NCBI GenBank assembly: GCA_963784995.1
Contig: CAWATZ010000013.1
Coordinates: forward strand, 744,001 to 808,000
Source: CAWATZ01 sp963784995
GTDB taxonomy: Bacteria > Planctomycetota > Planctomycetia > Gemmatales > Gemmataceae
Reading direction: 5' to 3'
DNA length: 64,000 nucleotides
The translations under genes were made by a program, and so were the position numbers. The notes beneath the pieces were generated by a model, which saw only the letters and a list, made by a program, of their open reading frames with translations, was not told where the DNA came from and did no database searches. Shown here in pieces: positions 11,420 to 20,487 of the stretch (positions are counted from its first letter, which is position 1; every line of letters starts with the position of its first letter).

Positions 11420-12967
11420 GTGGTCACCGGCTCCTTCTCCGGCAACGCCAATTTTGGTCCGGGGGGCCCACGGACCAGCCAGGGGAGCGGCGACGCCTTC
11501 GTCGCCCGGTACAGCCCCACCGGCACCTTGCTCTGGTTCCGCGATCTGGGAGGCACGCAAACCGATGCCGGGCTCGGCGTCGCCAGCGACGCCGCGGGCA
11601 ACGTCTACGTCACCGGTTCCTTCCAGGGACAGGCCACCTTTGGCACGGGGGCCAGCGCCACCCTGACCGCCCTGGGCCAGACTGACGCCTTCGCACTGAA
11701 GCTGGACAGCAGCGGCGCCTTCCAGTGGGTCCACGACTTCGGGGGGACACTGGCTTCCGCCGCCGGCAACAGCATCACCTGTGTCAAGGGGAACGTCTAC
11801 CTGACGGGTCAGTTCTCGGGTCTCGTGGACTTCGATCCCCGACAGAGCAATGTCACCTTGCAGCCGGACAACGGCTCGGCAGCATTCGCCAGCAAGCTGG
11901 ACAGCAGCGGCAACTTCCTGTGGGCCGCGGCCGTCAACGTGGACGATGGGGCGGTGGGCCGGGGCATTGCGGTGGACGGCAACGGCCACGTCTTCGTCAC
12001 CGGCTCCTGCCACAACCTGACCGAGGGCTTCGTGACCGAGCTGGATGGCACAGGCAACTCGAACGCCGTCGCCCCTCTAAACTCTCTGTGGACCTCTCTC
12101 TTCACAGGCGCCAACGCCACCGACAGTGGGACCGGAATTGCGGTGGACGGCAACGGCAACGTCTACGTGACCGGTTCCTTCCAGGGCACGACGACCTTCG
12201 GCGTCGGCTTCCGCACCAACCCCAGCAGCATCACGCTGACCGCGGTCGGCGGCGGGCCGAACTTTTCCAACGCTTTCGTCAGCAAGCTGGATAGCTACGG
12301 CGATTTCCTCTGGGTCAGCCCAATCGGCGGCACGACGGCCACCGGCAAAGGCACAATCAGCGCCGCAGGCAACAGCATCGCGGTGGACTCCAGCAATCGG
12401 GTCTACGTGACCGGCATCTTCCAGGGCACGAACCGTTTTGGCAGCACTGTCCTGACCTCGGCCGGCGCCCCCAATGGTTTCGTCAGCGCCCTGGACTGCC
12501 AGGGGAACTTTCTCTGGTCGCGACAAATGGGCGGCCAGAATGCCTCGGCCACGGGCACCGCGGTCGCCGTGGACGGCAGCGGCAACGTCTTTGCCGCCGG
12601 CTCGTTTACCGGCAACGTCAATTTCGATCCGGGCCTGAGCAACCGTTCGTTGCCGGCCCCGGGCACCAATTTCTTCCTCGCCCAGCTCACACAAACGGCG
12701 ATCATGGGCTCGGTAACAGATCAAAATGTGGGGGTCCCAGGCGTCCCCGTGCAATTGTACGCCTCGACGGATACCAGGATCGGCAATAGCGACGATCGGC
12801 TGGTGGAAACGACGGTGACCGACAGCAAGGGCAATTACCAGCTCATCTGGTGGCCGACGGGATGCAGTATTATCTGGTCTTCGGCGCCCCGGTTGGTCTG
12901 TCGTTTGCCAAACAGGGCCCCACCTCCAGCGCCGACAGTACGGGCACGACCGCTCTGTTCGCGCTGA
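11420..12967 (+). CDS. SBBP fragment 1: propeller 1 (seven blades) and linker 1
   Basis: Frame-2 piece of the giant gene. Blades start near 11414, 11600, 11790, 11990, 12160, 12400 and 12580. The linker begins TAIMGSVTDQNVGVPGVPVQLY and reaches VTDSKGNYQL, after which the frame is lost at about 12847. The nominal GTG at 11420 is inside blade 1; sense sequence extends upstream to about 11321. Confidence 0.75.
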   Translation: MVTGSFSGNANFGPGGPRTSQGSGDAFVARYSPTGTLLWFRDLGGTQTDAGLGVASDAAGNVYVTGSFQGQATFGTGASATLTALGQTDAFALKLDSSGAFQWVHDFGGTLASAAGNSITCVKGNVYLTGQFSGLVDFDPRQSNVTLQPDNGSAAFASKLDSSGNFLWAAAVNVDDGAVGRGIAVDGNGHVFVTGSCHNLTEGFVTELDGTGNSNAVAPLNSLWTSLFTGANATDSGTGIAVDGNGNVYVTGSFQGTTTFGVGFRTNPSSITLTAVGGGPNFSNAFVSKLDSYGDFLWVSPIGGTTATGKGTISAAGNSIAVDSSNRVYVTGIFQGTNRFGSTVLTSAGAPNGFVSALDCQGNFLWSRQMGGQNASATGTAVAVDGSGNVFAAGSFTGNVNFDPGLSNRSLPAPGTNFFLAQLTQTAIMGSVTDQNVGVPGVPVQLYASTDTRIGNSDDRLVETTVTDSKGNYQLIWWPTGCSIIWSSAPRLVCRLPNRAPPPAPTVRARPLCSR

Positions 12968-13569
12968 GCGCAGGCAGCGCGATCACCAGGAACGTCGCGC
13001 TGACGGGGACGGCGCCGGCCTTCGGCTGGGCGGTGGGAGCAACCACCTCCACCAGCACCGGCAACGCCGTGACCACTGATAACGCGGGCAACGTCTACGT
13101 CGCCGGCTCGTTCAGCGGCAAGCTGACGCTCGGCTCGGGAGCCAGCAGCCAGGTCCTGACCGCCCAGGGGACCCAGGATGGCTTCGTGGCCAAGTACACG
13201 GCTGCCGGCGACCTGGTCTGGGTTCGCGACGTCGGCGGCAGCAGGGACCAGGACGCCGCCCTGGCCCTCGCCGTGGATGCCAGCCAGAACGTCTACGTCA
13301 CCGGTTCATTCCAGGGCACGAGTAACCTGGGGCCTCTGAGCTTGCAAGCCGGGCGCCACGGACGGTTTCGTGAGCAAGCTGACCAGCGGCGGCAACATCC
13401 TGTGGTTCCGAGACATCGGCGGCAGCGGCGCCACAGCCAAGGGCAGCGGTATTGCGGTGGACGGCAGCGGCAACGTCTACGTCAGCGGCTCTGCCTCGGG
13501 AGCGAAGATCAACTTCGGTCCCAGCGTGTCGTTGCAACCGGCAGGCTCTCAAGATGGTTTCGTGAGTGA
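12850..13569 (+). CDS. SBBP fragment 2: end of linker 1 and first blades of propeller 2
   Basis: Frame-1 piece. It opens with YYLVFGAPVGLSFA, the end of linker 1, then blades near 13090 and 13285. Sense ends near 13349 where one extra G in GCCGGGCGCC shifts to frame 2; the rest of this open frame is out-of-frame read-through. Confidence 0.7.
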   Translation: MADGMQYYLVFGAPVGLSFAKQGPTSSADSTGTTALFALSAGSAITRNVALTGTAPAFGWAVGATTSTSTGNAVTTDNAGNVYVAGSFSGKLTLGSGASSQVLTAQGTQDGFVAKYTAAGDLVWVRDVGGSRDQDAALALAVDASQNVYVTGSFQGTSNLGPLSLQAGRHGRFREQADQRRQHPVVPRHRRQRRHSQGQRYCGGRQRQRLRQRLCLGSEDQLRSQRVVATGRLSRWFRE

Positions 13570-14641
13570 GCAGGATGGCAACGGCGACTTCGGCTGGGTG
13601 GAGGACGTCGGCGGCGCCGGCGCCCAGGACCAGGTCACCGGCATCGCAGCGGACCCCAGCGGCAACGTCTACGTCACCGGCTCCTTCAGCGGCAGGGCGC
13701 AATTCGACCAGATCGGCATGTCGGCCCAGGGCATTCAGGATGGCTTCGTGGCCTACCTGTTCACCGGGAAGGGCCATTTCTTCCGGTGGGTGAACGACAT
13801 CGGCGGCACGAACGCCGTTGTCGGCGGCACGTCGCTCGCCGTGGATGGCCAGGACAACCTCTCCGTCACGGGCTCCTTCCAGCACAAGATCGCTTTCCAG
13901 GGGACGACCTTGACCCTCTCGACCGCTGCCGGCGGCTCGGGCACGGATGGTTTCGTCTGCGGGCTCAGCAGTAACGGCACCTTCCTCTGGGCCGACGATT
14001 TCAGCGGTGTCCGGAGCACGCCGCGAATCGCCGCTGTCGCGGTGGACGCCGGGGGAAACGTCTACGTCACCGGCGTTTTCCCGGGTGCCATCAACTTTGG
14101 TCCCTACGTGCTGACGGGGCTGGGACTGGGCGATGCCTTCGTGAGCAAACTGGACAGCGGCGGCAACTTTCAGTGGGCACGCGACATCGGCGGCGGCACA
14201 GCCTCGGCCGCCGGCTCCGGCATCGCGGTAGACACGGCTGGCAACCTCTACACCACCGGCTCCTACTCCCATACGGTCGATTTCGACCCCGGCAGCGGCG
14301 TGTTCCGGCTGACCGGTCCTGCTACCTTGAGCCCGTCCGCATTCTTCCTGGACCGGTTGACCCAGACGCAAGTGCAGGGCACGGCAGTCAATGCCCAGGC
14401 GCAGCCGGTGGCCGGTGTCGTGGTGCGGTTGTTTGGCTCGTTCAACAGCACGATTGGCGACCCCGACGACGCGCTTCTTGTCACGACGGTCACCGACAGC
14501 CAGGGGCACTACCAGCTCCTCGGTCCCGCCGATTTCGCGCACTACTACGTGGTCTTCGGCGCCCCGACCGGTCTGGCCTTCGCCTCCCTGGCTTCCGGTT
14601 CCAGCGCCGACAGTCAGGCACGACCAGGCTGTTCTCCCTGA
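13370..14641 (+). CDS. SBBP fragment 3: rest of propeller 2 and linker 2
   Basis: Frame-2 piece. Blades near 13465, 13665, 13855, 14055 and 14240 complete a set of seven. Linker 2 has VQGTAVNAQAQPVAGVVVRLF and VTDSQGHYQLL. The frame is lost near 14614, where the GACAGTACGGGCACG of linker 1 reads GACAGTCAGGCACG, one base shorter. Confidence 0.75.
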   Translation: MSKLTSGGNILWFRDIGGSGATAKGSGIAVDGSGNVYVSGSASGAKINFGPSVSLQPAGSQDGFVSEQDGNGDFGWVEDVGGAGAQDQVTGIAADPSGNVYVTGSFSGRAQFDQIGMSAQGIQDGFVAYLFTGKGHFFRWVNDIGGTNAVVGGTSLAVDGQDNLSVTGSFQHKIAFQGTTLTLSTAAGGSGTDGFVCGLSSNGTFLWADDFSGVRSTPRIAAVAVDAGGNVYVTGVFPGAINFGPYVLTGLGLGDAFVSKLDSGGNFQWARDIGGGTASAAGSGIAVDTAGNLYTTGSYSHTVDFDPGSGVFRLTGPATLSPSAFFLDRLTQTQVQGTAVNAQAQPVAGVVVRLFGSFNSTIGDPDDALLVTTVTDSQGHYQLLGPADFAHYYVVFGAPTGLAFASLASGSSADSQARPGCSP

Positions 14642-16062
14642 CCGAGGGCCAGACCGCGGTCAAGAACGTCAACTTCACCACGGCAGCCCCCAGCTTCGGC
14701 TGGGCGGTCGCCGGGGTAAGTTCGATCGGCAGCGAGGGAGATTCCGTGATCACCGATGCGGCAGGCAACGGCTACGTCGCGGGCGACTTCGACGGCACAC
14801 TCACACTCGGCTCGGGCCTGAGCCGCGTGACCCTGAACGGCGGTGGGGGGTTCGTGGCCAAGTACAGCGCATCGGGGTTGTTGCTCTGGGCTCGCGGAAT
14901 CACGGACCCCAACTTTGAGGTTGTCAAGGGGTTGGCGATCGCGGTGGACGGCGCGGGCAATGCCTTCGTCACCGGGCACTTTGCCGGCGTGGCCAATTTT
15001 GGCCCCTCCATTCAGCTGACGGGGCCCGATCCGAAAAGTTCGACGTTTGACGACTTCGTGACCAGGCTGGACAGCTCCGGTCACTTCATCTGGGCGGACG
15101 GCCTCGCTGTCGGCACCACGGACGAGTTCACCGGCCAGACCATCGCGGTAGACAGCCAGGACGACGTCTTCGTCACCGGCTCCTACTCGACCAATGCCAC
15201 CTTGGGCTCCATCCAGTTGCCGTTGACGGGTTTCGCGAACGCCTTCGTGACCGAGCTGAACAGCGCCGGCCACGTCGTCTGGGCCCAGTCGATCGGCGTC
15301 GATCCCCAGGTCGGCAAGTTCGCGGGCGAGGCCAAGGCCGAGGCCTTCGCCGTGGCGACGGACGACCAGGGCGGCGTCTACGTGACGGGGTACTTCCAGA
15401 GTCTCACGGATTTTGGTCCAACGATCCAACAGACCGCATCGACGCAAGATGCCTTCGTCTGCAAACTTGACGACCTCGGCACGTTTCAGTGGGTCGATGA
15501 CATCGTCGGCAGCAACAATGACTTCGGGGATGACGGCGGTACGGGCCTCACCGCGGACAGCAGCGGCAACGTCTACCTCACGGGGGTTTACTCAGGCTTT
15601 GCCGAATTCGGACCAATCTTCCTGAATGCGGGAAAGGGGATCTTCGATGGATTCGTGTGCAAACTGGATTCCTCCGGCAATTTTCACTGGGCCAGCGACA
15701 TCGGCAGCAGCGGTGGCACCAATCCCTACGTCGATCCCGCCGGCATCGCGGTGGACGCCAGAGACAACGTCTACCTCACCGGGAGCTATTACGGCACGGC
15801 CCGCTTTGGGACCACGACGATCCAGACGACCGCCTCGGCAGACCAGGACGGTTTCGTGAGCAAGCTGGACGGCGGCGGGAACTTCCTCTGGGCCAGCGAC
15901 GTCGGCGGCGCCGACAGTGTCAATGCCTTCGGCAGCAGCATCGCGGCAGACGCCAGTGCCAACCTCTACTTCACCGGCGGCTTCAACGGGACCGCTGACT
16001 TTGACCTCGCGCCGGCGTGGACAACTCACCACCTCTCCCTATTTCTCGGACGTAGGCAGTAA
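14616..16062 (+). CDS. SBBP fragment 4: propeller 3 (seven blades)
   Basis: Frame-1 piece. Sense sequence starts GTTRLFSLTEGQTAVKNV and carries blades near 14765, 14955, 15165, 15372, 15565, 15765 and 15955. After ADFDLAPA near 16020 the coding sense moves to frame 2 (YFSDVGSNFFLSRTT), which holds linker 3 to about 16258. The open frame extends upstream to 14173 but that part is a shadow. Confidence 0.75.
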
Positions 16063-16293
16063 TTTCTTCCTGAGCCGAACGACGCCGGCGGTGGTGCGGG
16101 GCGCCGCGCTCAATGCCCAGAAGCAAGCCCTCCCCGGAGTCGCGGTGCAACTTTATGGGGTGACGGCAGGCCCGAACGGCAAGCTCAGCTCGGTCCTGCT
16201 GGACTCGACCGTCACCGACGGCCAGGGCCACTACCAGTTATCGGTCCTGCCAGCGCCGCGATTTACGATGTCGTCTTCGGGGCTCCCGTCGGA

Positions 16294-16779
16294 ATGGCTT
16301 TCGCGCCACAGGGGTCGGCCTCCAGTGCCGACAGCACGGGCAAGACGGCCTCGTTCACCCTGGCCGAGGGGCAGACAGTGGTGGAGAACGTCTGTTTGAC
16401 GGGAGCCGGACCCGCCTTTGGTTTGGCTGTTCAGGGCGGCAATGAGGACGTGACCAGCGGCAATGCCGTGGCCACCGACGCCGCAGGCAACGTCTACGTC
16501 GCCGGCACGTTCGAGGACACGCTGACCCTGGGCTCCGGAGCGGACACCCTCACCTTGACCGGCAATGGGTCCTCGGATGGTTTCGTGGCCAAGTACAGCG
16601 CCGGCGGGGCCCTGATCTGGGCCCAGGCACTGGGCGGCGCCGACTGTCCCAGGCCCTGGGCATCGCCGTGGACTCCAGCGGCAACGTCGATGTGGTGGGT
16701 TCCTTTGAGGGAACCGCACAGTTTGGCACGGCCAGCTGGACGGCGCTGGGTAACAGCACGGCCTTCATCGTCCAGTTGA
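16294..16779 (+). CDS. SBBP fragment 5: end of linker 3 and first blade of propeller 4
   Basis: Frame-1 piece; sense begins slightly earlier at IYDVVFGAPVG near 16262. It contains the blade near 16490, then a one-base loss near 16645 moves sense to frame 0 (SQALGIAVDSSGNVDVVGSF) for the second blade. Confidence 0.65.
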   Translation: MAFAPQGSASSADSTGKTASFTLAEGQTVVENVCLTGAGPAFGLAVQGGNEDVTSGNAVATDAAGNVYVAGTFEDTLTLGSGADTLTLTGNGSSDGFVAKYSAGGALIWAQALGGADCPRPWASPWTPAATSMWWVPLREPHSLARPAGRRWVTARPSSSS

Positions 16780-16899
16780 GCGTCAACGGGACCGTGATCT
16801 GGTCCTGGTCGGCCACTCAGGACTCGGCCTGGAGAGCGTCGCGAACGTGGCGGCGCCCCCCAGGCAGGGAGCGGCAGCGCCTCCGGCCTGGGGATCGCC

Positions 16900-18267
16900 G
16901 TGGACTCCTTCGGGGACGTCTTCGCCACCGGCGACTTCAGCGGCAAGGTCCAGTTCGCTCCCCCGTTCGAGACCAACGACCTGGATAGCCAGGGGACAAC
17001 GGACGCCTTTATCGTCAAGCTCGACAAGTTCGGCAACTTCACCTGGGTCCAGCAGGTGGGCGGTATGGGCACCGCCGTGGGCGAGGCCATCGCGGTCGGC
17101 TCTTTCTTAAATCAGTACGTCTACGTCACCGGCTACTTTGAGGGAACGGCGGTCTTCAACACCGGCCAGGTCCAGGGCGTCGGTCAGAACCCTACCGGGA
17201 ACGGACCGAACCTCGGTATCGACCTGACCTCCCCGAACTCGCCGGCTCTGTTCGTCGCTCAGCTCGATCTGTACACCGGGAAGTGCAACTGGGCCAACCA
17301 GGCCCTGGGCGGGTTTAGCGAAGGCACCGGCATCGCCGCGGACCAGTTGGGCGACGTCTACGTGACCGGGTCCTTCAGCGGTTCGGTCAATTTCAATCCG
17401 ACCGGCCCCAACACCACCCTGGCAAGTTTCGGCGACCAGGACGGCTTCGTGCTGGAGGTAGAGCGATTCGGTTTCGTTGAATGGGTCCATCAGATGGGCG
17501 GGGCGGGCAGCGAGACGGCAGGCCAGGCCATCGCCCTGGACCAGACCGGCAACGTTTACGTGACCGGATCGTTCACAGGCACCTCCCAGTTCGACGACAG
17601 CAGTCCCAGTGGCTACCAGATGACTTCGCGGGGCGGCCAGGACGCCTTCATGAGCCAGTGGACGAGCTACGGCGCTTTCCTGACGGCCCGGGCCCTGGGA
17701 GGCGCCGGCGACGACTCGGGTAACGGCATCGCGGTCGGTCCCACGGACGAGATCTGGACAACCGGTTCCTTCGAGCAGAGCGGCAACTTCAACCCCGGCA
17801 GCGGCACCTTCCCGCTGACCAGCCACGGCGGCGACGACTTGTTCCTGGCTGGCTGGCTGCAACCGTTCGATCTGCTGCCGCCCGTGATTGCCGGCGAGGC
17901 CGCCGACCAGCCCGTCAGCCTCGGTGGCACCATTGCTCCCTTCCAGACGCTGACTGTGTCAGCCCCTGACCAGGAAGCGGTGATGGTAACGGTGACGATC
18001 CTCAACGGCGTCAACCGGGGGGACTTCACCGCGGTCCCGGCCGGCTGGACCAGGACTGTCAGCGGCAGCAACGTCGTCTACACCCAGACGTTCTCCGGAT
18101 TCGACATCGGCAGCCTGATCCAGGCGAGCTTGCTGCTGCTGACCTTCAAGCCGCGCGGCAACGCCGTCTCCGGCGAGACAACGCAGTTCACAATCAGCCT
18201 GAGCAACGGCATCCCTGCCGATGCCCTCACGACGCTGCCGACGGCGCTTTCCACGGTGGTTTCCTGA
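16900..18267 (+). CDS. SBBP fragment 6: last five blades of propeller 4 and C-terminal beta domain
   Basis: Frame-1 piece with blades near 16915, 17115, 17350, 17550 and 17750. Two shifts between 16810 and 16861, the second in a run of six C, separate it from fragment 5. The last 130 residues (after LPPVIAGEAADQPVSLGG) are a non-SBBP beta-rich domain that ends the protein. Confidence 0.75.
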   Translation: MDSFGDVFATGDFSGKVQFAPPFETNDLDSQGTTDAFIVKLDKFGNFTWVQQVGGMGTAVGEAIAVGSFLNQYVYVTGYFEGTAVFNTGQVQGVGQNPTGNGPNLGIDLTSPNSPALFVAQLDLYTGKCNWANQALGGFSEGTGIAADQLGDVYVTGSFSGSVNFNPTGPNTTLASFGDQDGFVLEVERFGFVEWVHQMGGAGSETAGQAIALDQTGNVYVTGSFTGTSQFDDSSPSGYQMTSRGGQDAFMSQWTSYGAFLTARALGGAGDDSGNGIAVGPTDEIWTTGSFEQSGNFNPGSGTFPLTSHGGDDLFLAGWLQPFDLLPPVIAGEAADQPVSLGGTIAPFQTLTVSAPDQEAVMVTVTILNGVNRGDFTAVPAGWTRTVSGSNVVYTQTFSGFDIGSLIQASLLLLTFKPRGNAVSGETTQFTISLSNGIPADALTTLPTALSTVVS

Positions 18268-18396
18268 GTGTGAAGGCGGCAGCCTTGGGAGATCCTCCGG
18301 GTGTCGGGTGAACTGGGGATGCTTTTTCGCCACGAGGTCGCTAGAGTCCCGCCCGCTTTGGTGGGAGGGACTCAGAACCTCGTGGAGGAAAAGTTC

Positions 18397-19164
18397 ATGG
18401 TTTCAAGCCGTTGCTGGGCGGTCAGCGCCGTCCTGACGCTCGCCCTGGTCTGCCCAGGTCTTCGCGCCGGGTCGCCGCAGTGCCCCAGACAGAAACCCGA
18501 CCCCGGACCGAACAAGAGCAGCCTGATCCGGAAAACGTATTCAATCGCGGATCTGGTCACCGGAACGAACAAGGAGGCGACGGACGCCGCGGACAAGATC
18601 ATCGAAACGATTGTCAAGGCGGTCCGGTCGAAGAGCTGGACTGAACAAGGTGGTTGCGGAACCATCGAGTTTCGGGCCAAGACCCGAACCCTCGTCGTCC
18701 GGCAAACGGCCAGCGCTCACAAACAGATCAAGAGCGTTTTGAAGGTGCTGACCTCGGTCCAGGAAGAGTTTACTTCCGTTCAGTCCGAGAAGAACGGAAT
18801 GTCGCCGGAGGAAGAACGGCTGAAGCAGTTCTGGCACGACTACTATCACGCCATGAAGGAGTATTACTGCGCCCTGGATGGTCTGGATTGGGCGGTTTAC
18901 TACAAGAACCACGGCTACGAGATCAATGGCAGCGGACAGGGCGGTTCTGGCCGGATCAACTACGCCCCGGTCTTCGTGAGCCCGAACGTGCACTACGGGC
19001 CTCCGCCCATGCCGATGCCAGGCCGGCCGCCGTTCATTGTGGGCGGTCCCTTCCCGGTGCCGCCGCCCTGTCCGCGGATTAGTGTGGGCGGTCCTTATCC
19101 ACCGATGGCTCCGCCTGCTGAGGTTTGTCCTCGGATGCCGGTAATGTGCCAGCCGCCGCAGTAA
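18397..19164 (+). CDS. Secreted protein with secretin-N0-like domain and Pro-rich tail
   Basis: ATG 18397 has a GAGGAAAAG ribosome site and starts a signal peptide (VSAVLTLALVCPGLRA). Residues about 40-115 contain YSIADLVTG, then TIVKAVRSKSWTEQGGCGTIEF and LVVRQTASAHKQIKSVLKVL, a pattern seen in many planctomycete exported proteins and resembling short secretin-associated domains. The C-terminal third is rich in Pro and Gly (YGPPPMPMPGRPP). An open frame from 18301 would add 32 residues that are not signal-like. It converges on, and overlaps by 86 bases, the minus-strand Cys-rich gene. Function unknown. Confidence 0.7.
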   Translation: MVSSRCWAVSAVLTLALVCPGLRAGSPQCPRQKPDPGPNKSSLIRKTYSIADLVTGTNKEATDAADKIIETIVKAVRSKSWTEQGGCGTIEFRAKTRTLVVRQTASAHKQIKSVLKVLTSVQEEFTSVQSEKNGMSPEEERLKQFWHDYYHAMKEYYCALDGLDWAVYYKNHGYEINGSGQGGSGRINYAPVFVSPNVHYGPPPMPMPGRPPFIVGGPFPVPPPCPRISVGGPYPPMAPPAEVCPRMPVMCQPPQ

Positions 19165-19447
19165 ACCGCTGCTCCAGGTCAACCCTGCGTTGCAGCTCGC
19201 GGTCGCGTTTGCCGCGCTCCAGGTCGAAGATGCCGGGCCGTTCCAGGATCTCTCCCGGGGCGGTCCGGCAAGCTGCTTGTTTGACGCAACTGCTGCGGTA
19301 CAACTCGGGCAGGCAATCGGCACAGGCCAGGAAATAGGTCTTGAGTTCGCCCGTCACGCCATCGCTCCAGTGGGCGGCGATCTTGAAACGGGCCGGCTGG
19401 CCGCAGCCCCCGCGGTAACAGCTCACCAGATAGGGAGGCATCGGCAT
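19079..19447 (-). CDS. Small Cys-rich conserved hypothetical protein
   Basis: Cytoplasmic protein of 122 residues with paired cysteines (SCYRGGCGQPARFKIAA, LACADCLPEL, SSCVKQAAC), suggesting a zinc-binding fold. It lies 14 bases after the rnc stop, so it probably shares the rnc transcript. The acidic, Gln-rich tail overlaps the end of the opposing gene. I do not know a function; the family is, as far as I recall, found in planctomycetes. Confidence 0.65.
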   Translation of the reverse strand: MPMPPYLVSCYRGGCGQPARFKIAAHWSDGVTGELKTYFLACADCLPELYRSSCVKQAACRTAPGEILERPGIFDLERGKRDRELQRRVDLEQRFTAAAGTLPASEDKPQQAEPSVDKDRPH

Positions 19448-19461
19448 GACGCACCGGCCTC

Positions 19462-20189
19462 TCAGTCGTGCTCGAAGGGAATCGGATCGCCGTTGACCTG
19501 GGCGAGGGCGTTCATGGCCGCCCGCTGCTCGGCTTCCTTCTTGTTGCGGCCCCAGGCCCCGGCGTAGGTCTGCCGGCCGATCTGGGCGGCGATCTTGAAG
19601 CACTTGCTGTGATCGGGGCCCTTCTCGTCCAGGAGCACGTACTGCGGCGTGGCGTTGAACTCGCGCTGGGCCACCTGCTGCAGCAGCGACTTGAAGTTGC
19701 CGCCGTGCGCCCCTCGGCCACCTGGTCGATCTCCGGTCCGAGATGCTTGAGGATGAACTCCCGCGACGCTTCCAGGCCGCCGTCGAGGTAAATGGCCGCG
19801 ACCACCGACTCGTATACGTCGGCGAGCATGCTGGACGGCACTGCAGTGTGGTAGTTCATCCCCTTGCCGAGAAAGAGGTAATCGCCCAGGTTGAGATGTT
19901 TGCTGAAGCGAGCACAGGTACGCCGGCTGACCACGACCGACTTGATCTTGGTCAGGTCGCCTTCCTGGTAGTCGGGAAAGCGGAGATAGAGCTGTTCGAC
20001 GGTGACCAGGCCGAGAACGGCATCGCCGAGGAACTCCATGCGTTCGTTGGAGGCCAGGCGCGTGTTGGCCCCGGAGGCGTGCGTCAGCGAGGCCCGGAGC
20101 AGATCGGGCTGCTTGAAACGATAGCCGATGGACTTCTGGCATTCCTCCAGAATCTCGGCTTCCAGCTGGGAAGTCAGTTCCTGTGGCAT
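19462..20189 (-). CDS. rnc: Ribonuclease III (single-base frameshift near 19711)
   Basis: Cleaves double-stranded RNA in rRNA and mRNA processing. From ATG 20189 the catalytic domain shows the signature NERMEFLGDAVLGL and the second acidic box LADVYESVVAAIYLDGG. The frame then breaks at a run of four G (plus-strand C at 19710-19713); one more G restores EGAHGGNFKSLL and the C-terminal dsRNA-binding domain, with DHSKCFKIAAQIG and KKEAEQRAAMNAL, to the stop at 19462. All catalytic residues are intact and the gene is near-essential in many bacteria, so a homopolymer sequencing error is more likely than a pseudogene. The Cys-rich gene follows in the same direction. Confidence 0.88.
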
Positions 20190-20487
20190 GATGCTATTGG
20201 TAAGGTTTCCCCCTATTTAATCTCCGACAGTAACACGCTCCGGCCTTGTTGTCAACGGATGCCTGTCCGTTGCTGCAAGTTCCGGCCAGGAATGGCCCTC
20301 CGCGCACTCTTGCGTACCAGGGGCCAAAAGTTTACAATTGCCCCGACACCCTGGACTGTCCTGACCGCCCAGGACGGCTTGCACCGTCTGCTTGTCGGAG
20401 TCAACACCTCAACGGTTGGTTGTTCACGCTGCTGTTCCGACCCCGGATTGCCTTCGGAGATTGTCCGCACCAGAGGGAGACGACCAC
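20190..20487. other. Divergent intergenic region of rnc and the TPR lipoprotein gene
   Basis: No gene seen. It must hold both promoters. I saw no confident -35/-10 pair and no long hairpin. Confidence 0.4.

Larger units (their letters stand above)
11227..18267 (+). pseudogene. Giant secreted protein: four seven-bladed SBBP propellers joined by three Cna_B/SdrD-like domains; frame broken about nine times
   Basis: One ancestral gene of about 2,340 codons. The N-terminus from ATG 11227 (frame 1) reads RRPCLEILED and continues, after a one-base insertion near 11320, as RLAPAAALGFLLGASA: the planctomycete LExLEDRLAP export sequence. Then follow 28 repeats of the type GNVYVTGSFxG (SBBP, PF06739), in four groups of seven, each group closed by a blade ending F-D/N-P or similar. 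Groups are joined by domains ending VTDxxGxYQL (near 12.8, 14.5 and 16.2 kb). The end is a separate beta domain. Single-base shifts occur near 11320, 12847, 13349, 14614, 16030, 16258, 16645, 16818 and 16858, and every remaining frame still encodes good repeats. So the breaks are recent or are sequence errors. Likely a cell-surface or exported binding protein. Confidence 0.85.
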
